This document shows, one piece after another, positions 1 through 9,129 of a DNA stretch of 64,000 bases. Position numbers and translations under genes: made by a program. Under the pieces are notes generated by a model. The model searched no databases and was not told the origin of the DNA. It worked only from the letters and a program-made list of their open reading frames with translations. The stretch comes from Streptomyces sp. NRRL S-340 (GTDB lineage Bacteria > Actinomycetota > Actinomycetes > Streptomycetales > Streptomycetaceae). Position 1 is the stretch's first letter. Every line of letters begins with the position of its first letter. The stretch covers positions 39,874 through 103,873 of the forward strand of contig NZ_JOIY01000030.1 of assembly GCF_000720185.1 (NCBI RefSeq). Direction: 5' to 3'.

Positions 1-1127
1 AGTTCGCGGAGCATGCCGCTGATGGGGTTGGTGAAGCCGGTGAAGTACAGGCCGGGCGCGTCCGGGGCGGTGCGGGCGCCCCGGACGACGGGCCTGCCGT
101 CGGGAGCCAGCACGCCCAGGTGCCCCACCAGGGGCTCCAGACCGCGGGAGTAGCCGGTGGCCGCGATGACGGCGTCCGGCTCGATGCGGTCGCCGTCGGC
201 GAGGACGACCTTGCCGTCCTCGAAGCCGTCGACGGCCGCCACGATCTCGACCCGGCCGCCGCGCACGGCGTCGACGAGGCCGACGTCCTGGACGGGGATC
301 GCGCCCTCCTCGACCCGTGAGTACAGGCCGGTGTCCGGGCGGGGCAGGCCGTGGGCCGACAGGTCGGGCGTGCTCAGCCGCGTCAGCGGCCCGGCGAGCC
401 GGTCGACGAGCGCGACGGGCAGGCGACGGCACAGGACGCCCGTGTACTGCGCGGGCCACCCGGCGGTCGACCGGCGCAGGATGTGCGGGACGGTGCGCAC
501 GGCCAGCCGTACCCGTGCGGCGCCGCCCTCGACGAGGTCGACGGCTATCTCGGCACCGGTGTTGCCGATGCCGACGACGAGCACGTCCCGGCCGGCGTAC
601 GGGCCGGGCGAGCGGTACTCGGCGGCGTGCAGCAGGGTGCCGGGGTAGGCGGCGCGGCCGGGCCAGTCGGGCAGGCGGGGGGTGTGGTTGTAGCCGGTGG
701 CCACCACCACGGCGGCGCCCGTCAGCTTGCGGCCGCCGGTGGCGTGCAGCAGCCAGCCGGTGCCGTCGGGGGCGCGTTCGACGCGGGAGACCTCGACGCC
801 GGTCACGATCTCCAGTGCGTGGTGCTCGGCGTACTTCTCGAGGTACCGCACGACGTCGTCGCGGGCCACCCACCGGCCGAACCGGCGCGGCATCGGCAGG
901 CCGGGCAGTGCGGAGAGCCGGCGGGTGGTGTGCAGGTGCAGGCGGTCGTAGTGCCGCCGCCAGGACGCCCCGACGCGGTCGGACCGCTCCAGCACGACGG
1001 CGCGCACGCCCCGCGCGCGCAGCGCGTACGCGGCGGCCAGACCGCCGGGACCGCCGCCGATGACGTAGACGGGGCGGTCGGTGCGCTCCGGGGCGGGAGC
1101 GGAGGCGGTGGACGGGGAGTCGGCCAT
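1..1127 (-). CDS. Flavin-containing monooxygenase / NAD(P)-binding FAD oxidoreductase (3' end outside window)
   Basis: The reading frame starts at the ATG at 1127 on the minus strand and is still open at base 1, so the C-terminus is missing. Near the N-terminus it reads VYVIGGGPGGLAAAYALR, the GxGxxG FAD-binding loop. About 150 residues later comes VLVVGIGNTGAEIAVDL, a second Rossmann loop for NAD(P)H, and then ATGYN and ATGYS, the ATG motif that links the domains in this family. This order is that of class B flavin monooxygenases (FMO/YUC-like), soluble enzymes that oxygenate nucleophilic N, S or C centres. The substrate cannot be inferred. The family is clear; the exact subgroup is not. Confidence 0.85.
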   Translation of the reverse strand, partial: MADSPSTASAPAPERTDRPVYVIGGGPGGLAAAYALRARGVRAVVLERSDRVGASWRRHYDRLHLHTTRRLSALPGLPMPRRFGRWVARDDVVRYLEKYAEHHALEIVTGVEVSRVERAPDGTGWLLHATGGRKLTGAAVVVATGYNHTPRLPDWPGRAAYPGTLLHAAEYRSPGPYAGRDVLVVGIGNTGAEIAVDLVEGGAARVRLAVRTVPHILRRSTAGWPAQYTGVLCRRLPVALVDRLAGPLTRLSTPDLSAHGLPRPDTGLYSRVEEGAIPVQDVGLVDAVRGGRVEIVAAVDGFEDGKVVLADGDRIEPDAVIAATGYSRGLEPLVGHLGVLAPDGRPVVRGARTAPDAPGLYFTGFTNPISGMLRE

Positions 1128-1352
1128 GAGCGCGAGCGTAATCAGGCCCCCGCTTGATGGGTCTCGGTCAAGACCGGAATTGGTTGCGGATCGGTCACGC
1201 ACGACCGTGCAGGGCGTCGCGCCGGGGCCCCGGACGGTCCGGCGCCCGATCGACGGCGTGCCGGCCCGGCCGGACCCTCGACGGCCGGCCCGGCGGCGCG
1301 GCGGCCCGTGATCCGGATGTGGCGGTCCCGCTCATTCGGCCAGAATGACCGG

Positions 1353-1964
1353 ATGGCCGAGATACGTGAGAAGTCCCTTGCCGACCCCGCCCCCGAACTG
1401 CGGGGCCACGGCCTGCGGCTCCGTCTGTGGGACCCGGCGTCCGAGACCGATCTGGAGAGCTGGCTGCGGGGGCGGTCCGACCCGGAGTTCCGGCGCTGGA
1501 ACACACCGCTGATCCTGGAACGGGACCTGGCCGACGCGCGCGAATCGCTCACCGCCCACGTGCAGAGCGCCGTCGACGGCACGGGCGTGCCGTTCTGCGT
1601 CACGGACGAGGCGACCGGCGAGAGGCTCGGCCACGTCAGTGTCGCCGTCATCAGCCGCCCCATGCGCTCCGGGCGCGTCGGCTACTGGGTGCTGCCGGAG
1701 GCGCGCGGGCGCGGTGTCGCCACGCTCTCCCTGCTCCTCGCCGGCCGCTGGGCCTTCACGGAGTTCGGCCTGCACCGCCTCGAACTGGGCCACGCCGTCG
1801 GCCACGAGGCGTCCTGTCGCGTCGCCGAGCGCTGCGGCTACCTGTACGAGGGGACCGCGCGCGGCGCGATGTGGGAGGCGGGACGCCACGACGCCTTCCG
1901 GGACTGCCACTTGCACGCCCGGCTGGCCACGGACCCCGAGCCCGAGCCGCCTGCGCCGCGCTGA
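1353..1964 (+). CDS. GNAT N-acetyltransferase, RimJ/RimL type
   Basis: A 203-residue protein beginning MAEIREKSL. The frame is open 15 codons further upstream, but that extension is not family-like, so the ATG at 1353 is preferred. The GNAT core is visible: LGHVSVAVISRP (strands 2-4), then GYWVLPEARGRGVATLSL, the acetyl-CoA pyrophosphate-binding motif A (RGRGVA), then HRLELGHAVGHEASCRVAERCGY, the typical motif B of RimJ-like enzymes that acetylate N-termini or small molecules. It lies divergent from the monooxygenase and upstream of a second acetyltransferase. The acceptor is unknown. Confidence 0.85.
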   Translation: MAEIREKSLADPAPELRGHGLRLRLWDPASETDLESWLRGRSDPEFRRWNTPLILERDLADARESLTAHVQSAVDGTGVPFCVTDEATGERLGHVSVAVISRPMRSGRVGYWVLPEARGRGVATLSLLLAGRWAFTEFGLHRLELGHAVGHEASCRVAERCGYLYEGTARGAMWEAGRHDAFRDCHLHARLATDPEPEPPAPR

Positions 1965-2023
1965 CCCGGGCGGCACCGGCGTAATTCGGAGGCGGACCCG
2001 ACGGCGGGGCGGAATCATGAAGC

Positions 2024-2974
2024 ATGGCTCCTGACGACTGGTACCTCACCCGTGACCTCGACGAATTCCTCGCGCGTGCCGGGGAGTTCCTGCGTTCCCG
2101 GCCCGACCGGCACACCGTGCACCTGACCGTGACGGAGAACCTGCGCGCCCGCGGCGGACGGACGTACGGGGACGGCGCCCCCGAGTTCGGCGTGCTGGAA
2201 GGCGAGGCGGTGCGGACGGGCACGCGCGGCGTGCGGGCTTCCTTCTTCCGTACGCCCCCGCACCCGCTCGTGCTCACCCCGCTGACCGAGGCGGAGGCCG
2301 ACGCCCTCGCGGCACGCCTGGCCGGACGGGAGCGGGAGAGCACCGCGGGCGCCGGGGGTCCCGGGGGCATCGAGGGGCACACGGGCGCCGGGGGTCTCTC
2401 CGGTGTCAACGCCGACCAGGACACGGCCGCCGCCTTCGCCGCCGCCTGGCACCGCCGCACCGGCGCCCGGACCTGCCTCCAGCGGCGGATGCGGCTGTAC
2501 CGGCTCGGCGGGCTGACCGTGCCGCGGCCGGCACCGCCGGGACGGGCGCGGGTGGCCGGCCCGGCGGACCGCGACCTGCTGGCCCGCTGGTACACCGACT
2601 TCTGCGCCGCCGTCGGCGAGACGGCCGTGCGCGACCCGCGGGACTGGGCCGAGGAACACGCCGGATCCGGCGCCGTGACGTTCTGGGAGACCCCGGACGG
2701 CACCCCGGTCTCCATGGCAGGCAGGTCCCCGGTGATCGCCGGACAGGTGCGGGTGACCGCGGTCCACACGCCGGAGCACCTGCGCGGCCGGGGGTACGCG
2801 GGCGCCGTCACGGCGGAGGTGAGCCGCGTCGCCGTGGAGTCCGGCGCGGCCGAGGTGCTGCTCTTCACCGACCTGGCCAACCCCACCAGCAACGGCCTGT
2901 ACCAGCGGATCGGCTACCGGCCGGTGTCCGACTTCGCGGTGTACGGATTCGAGCCGGCCGCCCCCACCCCGTGA
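2024..2974 (+). CDS. GNAT N-acetyltransferase with N-terminal extension
   Basis: A 316-residue protein. The first 170 residues are a divergent N-terminal domain, including a glycine-rich linker (GAGGPGGIEGHTGAGG) that looks like a local expansion. The C-terminal half is a GNAT fold: TPVSMAGRSPVIAGQVRVTAV, then HTPEHLRGRGYAGAVTAEV (acetyl-CoA loop R-G-R-G-Y-A), then LFTDLANPTSNGLYQRIGY, the motif B pattern seen in mycothiol-synthase-like and aminoglycoside-type acetyltransferases. The substrate is not predictable. The gene is codirectional with the preceding GNAT gene (59 bp gap). Confidence 0.85.
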   Translation: MAPDDWYLTRDLDEFLARAGEFLRSRPDRHTVHLTVTENLRARGGRTYGDGAPEFGVLEGEAVRTGTRGVRASFFRTPPHPLVLTPLTEAEADALAARLAGRERESTAGAGGPGGIEGHTGAGGLSGVNADQDTAAAFAAAWHRRTGARTCLQRRMRLYRLGGLTVPRPAPPGRARVAGPADRDLLARWYTDFCAAVGETAVRDPRDWAEEHAGSGAVTFWETPDGTPVSMAGRSPVIAGQVRVTAVHTPEHLRGRGYAGAVTAEVSRVAVESGAAEVLLFTDLANPTSNGLYQRIGYRPVSDFAVYGFEPAAPTP

Positions 2975-2996
2975 CGGCGGACGGGCGGCGCCGCCG

Positions 2997-3680
2997 TCAC
3001 GGCCACAGCAGCTCCCTGACCCAGCCCTCCGGGCCCGTCCGCTCCCGTTCGGCACGGCGGTAGCGGAGGCGTACGTGGCGGCGGCGGGCGTCGCCCTGGA
3101 AGAACTCGACCTCGTCGGGGCGCAGGCGGTACAGGGTCCAGGACGGGACGTCCGCGTCCGGCTCCCGGCCGGCGCGGGCCCAGGCCGCCTGCGACGCCCG
3201 GCTCAGTTCACCGAGGGAGTCCAGGACCCGGCTCTGCGCGCCGGTGAGGGCGGCGGCCAGGGCGCCGGCCGAGCGGGCGTGCAGGTCCGAGCGGGCCTGC
3301 TCGTGGGGCGCGGTCGTGACCGGGCCCCGCACGCGCACCTGGCGTCCCAGGACGGGCCAGTAGAAGACGAGGGCCGCGTACGGGCGGCGGGACAGGTGGC
3401 GGCCCTTGCGGCTGTCCGCGTGGGTGGCGAAGGCCCAGCCCTCCGCGTCGGCGCCGTGCAGCATCACGACGCGGACGTCCGGGTCGCCGGCCTCGTCGGC
3501 CGTCGCCAGGGACATGGTGTGCGGCTCGCGCTCACCGGCCGCGACCGCCTGCGCGAACCACCGGGTGAACAGGGGGAGCGGGGCGGCGGGCGCCTCCCCC
3601 GGGTCGAACGCGGGCAGCTCGGTGACCTCCGGGTCCCACACACGCAGCGACCTCAGCAGGGCATCGAGTTCCGTGTTCAT
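2997..3680 (-). CDS. Pyridoxamine 5'-phosphate oxidase family protein (PdxH-like)
   Basis: 227 residues, the usual PNPOx length. The FMN-binding block is well preserved: RVVMLHGADAEGWAFATH, SRKGRHLSRRPYAALVFYWP, RQVRVRG. The C-terminal dimerisation domain ends EFFQGDARRRHVRLRYRR, keeping the Arg-x-His pattern that contacts the pyridoxal phosphate ring in PdxH, and finishes in a Leu-Trp-Pro tail like true PdxH. It may therefore make pyridoxal phosphate from PNP/PMP with O2. Actinobacterial paralogues of this fold can act on other substrates, so no symbol is assigned. Confidence 0.8.
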   Translation of the reverse strand: MNTELDALLRSLRVWDPEVTELPAFDPGEAPAAPLPLFTRWFAQAVAAGEREPHTMSLATADEAGDPDVRVVMLHGADAEGWAFATHADSRKGRHLSRRPYAALVFYWPVLGRQVRVRGPVTTAPHEQARSDLHARSAGALAAALTGAQSRVLDSLGELSRASQAAWARAGREPDADVPSWTLYRLRPDEVEFFQGDARRRHVRLRYRRAERERTGPEGWVRELLWP

Positions 3681-3844
3681 GCCCCGAGTATCACCCGGTG
3701 CCGTTCCCCCTGCGGCGCCGCGCCGTCCGTGAGCCGGGCGGGACGGGACCGCGCCTCCGCCCCTGCGCCCTCGCGCTCACGGGTCACGCTCGCGCACACC
3801 GGGACGTCCCCGCGCATCCTCTCCCGAGATGCCCCACAACGCCA

Positions 3845-3878
3845 CAGGCGGCGGTCCACCCGGGTGAACCGCCGCCTG
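3845..3878. terminator. Strong GC hairpin between tetR and the PNPOx-like gene
   Basis: Perfect 11-bp arms CAGGCGGCGGT and ACCGCCGCCTG are separated by a 12-nt loop, without a T tract. It lies 58 bp past the stop of the minus-strand TetR gene and before the start of the next minus-strand gene. This suits a factor-independent-like terminator or pause site of the kind common in high-GC genomes. Confidence 0.6.
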
Positions 3879-3935
3879 CCTGACAGGACTTGTGGCATCA
3901 AGGTGCCGCACGGGCGCCCGGTGCCGGGGGACCGG

Positions 3936-4583
3936 CTATCTCGTCGGCTTCTTCCCGGTGACGCCCAGGTACACCAACAGGGCGAGGTTCGGCTTGAGTT
4001 CGGCCTGCTTCACGCCCCAGGAGGTGAAACCCTTCTGGTGGGAGGCGACCGCGGCGAGCATGGCGACCAGTGAACCGGCGATCGCCGCCGGGTTCACGTC
4101 CTTGTCGACCTTGCCCTTGGACTGGAGTTCGGCAACCGAATCCGTGAGGGAGCCGTTCACCGCGTTCAGGATCTTCATACGGAGCTTGTAGAAGCGCTTG
4201 TCGCCCTCGGCGGCCCCGAGGTCGACCACGCGCAGGATCGCGTCGTTGCGGCGCCAGAAGTCCAGGAAGCCGTCGACGAGTTCCTGGGCGGTCTGCCAGC
4301 CGGCCTTGCCGACCCACGACCTGCCTTCGAGGAGCCCGGTCAAATCGGCGCTCTCGGCGGCCATTTGCTCGGCGATCTCCAGGACGGCGCCTTCGACGTC
4401 CGGGAAGTACTGGTAGAAGGTCGCGGGTGAAGTCCCCGCCTTCCGGGCGACATCGATGACTTTGACATCCCGGTAGGGCGAGGAGCTGAGCATCTCGCTG
4501 AGGCAGTCGAGCAGCTTCTGCCGGGTCGCCTGCCCTCGCCGGCCGGCCACGCGGCCGTCGACGGTACGCACTTGTCCTGTCAT
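3936..4583 (-). CDS. TetR family transcriptional regulator
   Basis: 215 residues. The N-terminal TetR helix-turn-helix spans roughly residues 17-65: RQKLLDCLSEMLSSSPYRDV, KVIDVARKAGTSPATFYQYF, with the typical TSPATFYQYF recognition helix. The C-terminal all-helical ligand and dimer domain carries no recognisable ligand signature. It is divergent from the VOC gene 122 bp away, which is a plausible target. In S. coelicolor a TetR gene occupies the same place beside afsK (SCO4421, from memory). Confidence 0.85.
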   Translation of the reverse strand: MTGQVRTVDGRVAGRRGQATRQKLLDCLSEMLSSSPYRDVKVIDVARKAGTSPATFYQYFPDVEGAVLEIAEQMAAESADLTGLLEGRSWVGKAGWQTAQELVDGFLDFWRRNDAILRVVDLGAAEGDKRFYKLRMKILNAVNGSLTDSVAELQSKGKVDKDVNPAAIAGSLVAMLAAVASHQKGFTSWGVKQAELKPNLALLVYLGVTGKKPTR

Positions 4584-4705
4584 GTCGTCAGCTTACCGAG
4601 GGGTGATGGGAGCGCGATTCGGCCGACTGCAAATGGGGTGCGCGGGCGCCGAGAGGCAGGTGTGCCTGGTCTGCGGGCTGCGGGAGTCCCGGCTACTTTG
4701 ACGGC

Positions 4706-5434
4706 ATGGCCGAAAACAGGGCATCCGCGTACACGGAGGGCGTCCCCTGCTGGGTGGACGCGCAGCTCTCCGACACCGCCGCCGGCCGGCGGTTCTACGG
4801 TGAGCTTTTCGGGTGGACCTTCGAGGAGAAGGAGGCGTACGGCGGCTCGGTCCTGGCCCTGCTGGAGGGGCGGCCCGTCGCCGCGCTCGCCGCGAAGTCG
4901 GACGGCAGGATGCCCACCGTCTGGGCGGTGTACTTCGCGGCCCCGGACATGGGGGCGCTGGCCGCGCGGATCCGGGCGGGCGGGGGGCAGATCGTCGGCG
5001 ACGCCCGGCAGGTGGGCCACTACGGCACGGCCGCCCTGGCCGCCGACCCCGAGGGCGCCGTCTTCGGCCTGTGGCAGCCGGGCCGGCACGCGGGCTTCGG
5101 CGTGCGCCACCAGCCGGGCAGCTTCGACTGGGCCCAGCTCTACACCCGTGACACCGAGACGGCCAACGCCTTCTACGGCGGGCTCTTCCACGAGGCCCTG
5201 TTCGGCCGGGACACCCGCCCCGACTTCGGCCGGGCCCCCGTCACGGACGTCTTCCCCGCCGAGATGCCGCCGCACTTCCTCGTCCACTTCCGGGTCGCGC
5301 GGGCCGAGGCCGCGCTCGGCACCGCCGTCCGGCTCGGCGGCCGCGTCCAGGTGCCCCCCTTCGAGACGTCCTACGGCACGGTCGCGGTCGTCGCCGACGA
5401 CCAGGGCGCGTCCTTCGCCGTCCTGGAGCGGTGA
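4706..5434 (+). CDS. VOC family protein (two glyoxalase/bleomycin-resistance-like modules)
   Basis: 242 residues built from two VOC repeats. Residues ~8-115 begin EGVPCWVDAQLSDTAAGRRF and residues ~130-240 begin GSFDWAQLYTRDTETANAFY. Each has the paired beta-alpha-beta-beta-beta pattern and the 'FYGxLF' helix (RRFYGELFGW, NAFYGGLFHE). Two tandem modules make one metal-site-sized cavity in this superfamily (glyoxalase I, extradiol dioxygenases, antibiotic-binding proteins). No complete His/Glu metal set is evident, so binding or lyase activity is undecided. It faces away from the TetR gene. Confidence 0.8.
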   Translation: MAENRASAYTEGVPCWVDAQLSDTAAGRRFYGELFGWTFEEKEAYGGSVLALLEGRPVAALAAKSDGRMPTVWAVYFAAPDMGALAARIRAGGGQIVGDARQVGHYGTAALAADPEGAVFGLWQPGRHAGFGVRHQPGSFDWAQLYTRDTETANAFYGGLFHEALFGRDTRPDFGRAPVTDVFPAEMPPHFLVHFRVARAEAALGTAVRLGGRVQVPPFETSYGTVAVVADDQGASFAVLER

Positions 5435-6065
5435 GGGAGTCGCGCTCCGCGGCGCAAGCGCCGCGGGGGCTGGAGTGAGGGTGCCTTATGGGCCGGTGTG
5501 CGGGCGCCGCGGGGGCTGGAGTGAGGGTGCCTTATGGGCCGGTGTGCGGGCGCCGCGGGGGCTGGAGTGAGGGTGCCGTACGGGCCGGGACGCAAGCGCC
5601 GCAGGGGCTGGAGCGAGGGTGCCGTACCGGCCGGGGCGCAAGCGCCGTACGAGCCCGGGCCGCCGTACCGGCCGGGGCGGAAGCCCGTGGGAGTCGGGGC
5701 GGAATCCCGTACGAACCGGGACGCAAACCCTCGACAGCGGCGCGGAAGCCGTCGGTGGCGGCTCGGCCGGCCGCCCAGACGCGGCGGAGCCGTCGCACCC
5801 CGCGCGGGGAATGCCGTCGTAGCGAGCCGGTGAAATCGCCGCGAGGCGGTCAAATCCGGCCGCTGGTGGCGTCAGTGCGGCGGGAATCCGTCGTTTTGCG
5901 TCGCAAAAGCACCAGGACATCCCGGTTCGTCGCCGGGTTCGCCACCGGTGCCGCGGCCAGGAAGAATCGGAGTGCGTGCCGCCACGGCGGTGCGGTGGTG
6001 AGACGCTGCACGGGGGCCGCGTACACACGGAGGTGGCGCGGCTCGTACGGGGAGGTGGCAGGCAA
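5435..6065. other. Gene-free interval holding a tandem repeat and the afsK leader
   Basis: 631 bp between the VOC gene and afsK. The first ~250 bp are a GC-rich tandem repeat described separately; the rest holds no reading frame with family-like content. The afsK ribosome binding site GGAGG is at 6051-6055. Confidence 0.7.
5453..5700. repeat. 46-bp tandem repeat, about four to five copies
   Basis: Successive units begin CCGCGGGGGCTGGAGTGAGG or variants at 5461, 5507, 5553, 5599 and (decayed) 5645, so the period is exactly 46 bp. The first copies are nearly identical and later ones drift (GCCTTATGGGCC becomes GCCGTACGGGCC). It is intergenic and non-coding in any family-like frame, so it is not CRISPR: there are no unique spacers. 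Confidence 0.9.
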
Positions 6066-8429
6066 GTGGTGGATCAGCTGACGCAGCACGATCCGCGGCG
6101 GATCGGTCCGTTCGAGGTGCTGGGACGGCTGGGCGCCGGCGGCATGGGGCTGGTCTATCTCGCGCGCTCGGCGTCCGGCCGGCGGGTGGCGATCAAGACG
6201 GTCCGCACCGAGCTGGCCGAGGACCAGCTCTTCCGGGTCCGCTTCACGCGCGAGGTCGAGGCCGCGCGGGCGGTCTCCGGCTTCTACACGGCCGCCGTGG
6301 TCGACGCCGATCCGCGCGCGGCGGTGCCGTGGCTGGCCACCGCCTACGTCCCCGCGCCCTCCCTCGAGGAGATAGTGACCGAGTGCGGGCCGCTGCCGGT
6401 GCAGGCGGTGCGCTGGCTGGCGGCGGGCGTCGCCGAGGCGCTCCAGTCCATCCACGGCGCCGGGCTGGTCCACCGTGACCTCAAGCCGTCCAACGTGCTC
6501 GTCGTCGAGGACGGACCACGGGTGATCGACTTCGGCATCGCCTCCGGCGTCTCGAACACCCGTTTGACGATGACGAACGTCGCCGTCGGCACCCCGGCCT
6601 ACATGTCACCCGAGCAGGCCAAGGACTCGCGCAGCGTCACGGGGGCGAGCGACGTGTTCTCGCTCGGCTCGATGCTGGTCTTCGCCGCCACCGGGCACCC
6701 GCCCTTCCACGGCGCCAACCCGGTCGAGACGGTCTTCATGCTGCTGCGCGAGGGCCCCGACCTCGAAGGCCTCCCCGACGAGCTGCGTCCGCTGATCGAG
6801 TCCTGCATGCAGATGGAGGTCGCGGGCCGCCCCACCCCCGCCGACCTCCAGGCCCAGCTCGCCCCGCACCTCTTCGGCTCGGGCACCGACGACAGCGGCA
6901 CCGCGTCGGCCTGGCTGCCCGAGCAGGCGGTGGGCCTCATCGAGTCCCGGCGCGGCGGACGCCTCGTCCCGCCGCCCACCTCGGCCGGCCCGGCCAACGG
7001 CGCCCGGCCCGCCGTACCGCCGCCGCCCCCGCCCTCCTACGACCCCGTCGTGCCGGCCCCGCCCGCGCCGCCGCTGCCCGCGATGCCCGCGCCGGTCGGC
7101 GCCCCCGACACCGGTCCGGTGCGGCTGGCCGGCGCCCAGGTGCCCATCGGTCCCGGGCCGCGCGTCGCCGACGCCCGCGCCGCCGCCGTGAAGGCGCCCC
7201 CGCCGGAGGCGGGCCTGGCCGCCACCTGGTCCAGATCCCGGCCCGGCGCCGCGCCCGTCGTCCCGGCGGTGACCGGCGTGCCGCCGGAGACCGCGCCCGG
7301 CTGGCGCCCCTGGCGCTTCCGCATGTCCAACGACGTGTGGGGCACCCCGTCCGTCGCCGGTGACCTGGTCTACGTCACCTCCTTCGAGGTGCACGCCCTG
7401 GACGTGGCCACCGGCCGGCGCCGCTTCAAGACCCGGGACGTCGCCTGGTCCATGGCGGTCGCCGACGGCCGCGTGCACGCCTCCGACGGGCCCACCCTGT
7501 TCGCCCTGGACGCCCGGGACGGCGCCGACCTGTGGCGGTTGCAGACCGACGCCTGGGTGTACTCCCTCAAGGCCGAGCGGGGCACCGTCGTCACCGGCAC
7601 CCGCGGCGGCGGCGTCCAGGCCTGGGAGGCCGCCGGCGGCCAGAAGCTGTGGGAGATCACCGGCTGCCAGACCGACTTCGAGTCCCCCGAGGCCGGTCCC
7701 GCCCTGCACGACGGCACCGTCTACGTCTGGCAGGACGCGCGCCTGCGCGCCCTGGAGGCCCGCACCGGCGACGAACGCTGGTCCTACCCCATCGGGGACG
7801 CGGCCTCCTGCGGCGGCGTGCCGGTCCGCCTCACGGCCGCCCCCGACGGCTACGTGTACGTCTCGGCCGGTACCCGTGTCGTCGCCCTCGACGTGGCGAG
7901 CGGCCATGTCCGCTGGCACTTCGAGGCGCCGGCCGTCTTCCTCTCCCCGCCGGCCTTCGCCCCCGGCCCGGCGGTCACCGGCGGCGGTGTCTACCTGGCC
8001 GACTACCTCGGCACCGTGTACGCCCTGGACGCCACCGACGGCCGCGACCGCTGGCGCATCGCCACCGAGGCGCGGTCCTGCGTCGACCCGGTCCTGGTCG
8101 CCGCCGGACACGTGCACGTCGGCAGCGGCAAGGGCCTGTACACCCTGGACGCGGTGACCGGGACGCCCAAGTGGCGCTTCCAGTCCGGCGGGGACATCGT
8201 GGGTTCCCCGGCGGTCGCCGAGGGCCGCATCCACTTCGGCTCCACCGACCACCTCCTGTACACGCTGAAGGCCGACGACGGCCGCCTGCGCTGGAAACTG
8301 GCGACCGGCGGCGAGATCACCGGCTCCCCGGTCGTCCGGGACGGCGTCGTGTACGCGTGCAGCAAGGACCGCTGCGTGTACGCCCTGGACGCGGAGAAGG
8401 GAACGGGCACGACCCGCACCACGGGGTAG
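6066..8429 (+). CDS. afsK: AfsK: Ser/Thr protein kinase with C-terminal PQQ-type beta-propeller
   Basis: 787 residues from the GTG at 6066, 10 bp after GGAGG. The frame is open further upstream, but this start gives standard AfsK numbering. Kinase domain: Gly loop LGAGGMGLVYLA (23-33), ATP lysine K44, HRDLKPSN (136-143), DFG 155-157, and activation loop with T168, the residue reported to autophosphorylate in S. coelicolor AfsK. A proline-rich linker follows (~300-420). The C-terminus is a propeller of PQQ-like repeats (DLVYVTSFEVHALD, DGTVYVWQDARLRAL, GGVYLADYLGTVYALD), probably a sensor. In the family, AfsK phosphorylates AfsR on Ser/Thr to promote antibiotic production. No transmembrane segment is seen; the family associates with the inner membrane face. 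Confidence 0.95.
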   Translation: MVDQLTQHDPRRIGPFEVLGRLGAGGMGLVYLARSASGRRVAIKTVRTELAEDQLFRVRFTREVEAARAVSGFYTAAVVDADPRAAVPWLATAYVPAPSLEEIVTECGPLPVQAVRWLAAGVAEALQSIHGAGLVHRDLKPSNVLVVEDGPRVIDFGIASGVSNTRLTMTNVAVGTPAYMSPEQAKDSRSVTGASDVFSLGSMLVFAATGHPPFHGANPVETVFMLLREGPDLEGLPDELRPLIESCMQMEVAGRPTPADLQAQLAPHLFGSGTDDSGTASAWLPEQAVGLIESRRGGRLVPPPTSAGPANGARPAVPPPPPPSYDPVVPAPPAPPLPAMPAPVGAPDTGPVRLAGAQVPIGPGPRVADARAAAVKAPPPEAGLAATWSRSRPGAAPVVPAVTGVPPETAPGWRPWRFRMSNDVWGTPSVAGDLVYVTSFEVHALDVATGRRRFKTRDVAWSMAVADGRVHASDGPTLFALDARDGADLWRLQTDAWVYSLKAERGTVVTGTRGGGVQAWEAAGGQKLWEITGCQTDFESPEAGPALHDGTVYVWQDARLRALEARTGDERWSYPIGDAASCGGVPVRLTAAPDGYVYVSAGTRVVALDVASGHVRWHFEAPAVFLSPPAFAPGPAVTGGGVYLADYLGTVYALDATDGRDRWRIATEARSCVDPVLVAAGHVHVGSGKGLYTLDAVTGTPKWRFQSGGDIVGSPAVAEGRIHFGSTDHLLYTLKADDGRLRWKLATGGEITGSPVVRDGVVYACSKDRCVYALDAEKGTGTTRTTG

Positions 8430-8439
8430 GGTGCCGCCC

Positions 8440-9057
8440 ATGCGGATACGGGGGCGCAGACTCAGGTTCACGGCGGTACTGGCGGTCGTGGTGCTGGCCC
8501 TGACGGGCTTCTCCCGCGGTCACGGGCACGGCGGTCACGGGAGCGGCGGCTCGGGCGGGTGCAGCAGCTCCCGCCAGGACCACGACACCTCGTCGTCCTC
8601 GTCGTCCTCCTCGTCCGGGGGCGGTGCGTACGGCTCCGGAACCGACGGCACGTACGCCCCGCACGACGACGACACGTACGGCTCCGGTGGCAGCGGCACG
8701 GGCACGACCGGCGGCAGCTCCCACCACCGCCGTCGCCCGGACCGCGGTCCGACCGCCACCCCCTCCGGCGGCACCGGTTCGCAGCTCCAGGCCGCGCGGG
8801 CGAGGCTGCTGAGCTGCGCCACGGAGAAGAAGCCCTACGCGACGGTCGAACTGACCAACCCCAACGACAGGCGCGGCACGTTCACCGCCACCGTCACCTT
8901 CCAGGACGCCCACGGCGGCACGATCCGCTCCGCGCTCCAGGAGACCGACGTGCCCGCGAACGGCAGGCGCACGGTACGCGTGGACGCCGGCGCACCCGGC
9001 GACGTGGCGCGGCCGGCCCACTGCACCGTGGACCCGGCGGCCCCGGCGACCGGCTGA
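8440..9057 (+). CDS. Small exported Ser/Gly-rich protein next to afsK
   Basis: 205 residues from the ATG at 8440; a GTG three codons upstream is the alternative. MRIRGRRLRFTAVLAVVVLALTG is a signal peptide or anchor. It is followed by a ~90-residue Gly/Ser/His/Asp low-complexity stretch (nine serines in a row, then YGSG-type repeats) and a compact C-terminal domain with two cysteines that may pair (LLSCATEKK and RPAHCTVDP). That domain has FxxVTF and VxVDA strands like FxLYD/immunoglobulin-like bacterial modules. It starts 10 bp after afsK and is probably cotranscribed. The function is unknown. Confidence 0.75.
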   Translation: MRIRGRRLRFTAVLAVVVLALTGFSRGHGHGGHGSGGSGGCSSSRQDHDTSSSSSSSSSGGGAYGSGTDGTYAPHDDDTYGSGGSGTGTTGGSSHHRRRPDRGPTATPSGGTGSQLQAARARLLSCATEKKPYATVELTNPNDRRGTFTATVTFQDAHGGTIRSALQETDVPANGRRTVRVDAGAPGDVARPAHCTVDPAAPATG

Positions 9058-9129
9058 CGGCCCGCACCGGGCGCGCGGCCAGACCGGCCCCGGACACACG
9101 TCGGCCGCGACGGCTCCCCCTCCGCGCCG

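Noticed and set aside
5453..5700. CRISPR array
   Set aside because: The 46-bp units are directly adjacent without unique spacers and no cas genes are present.
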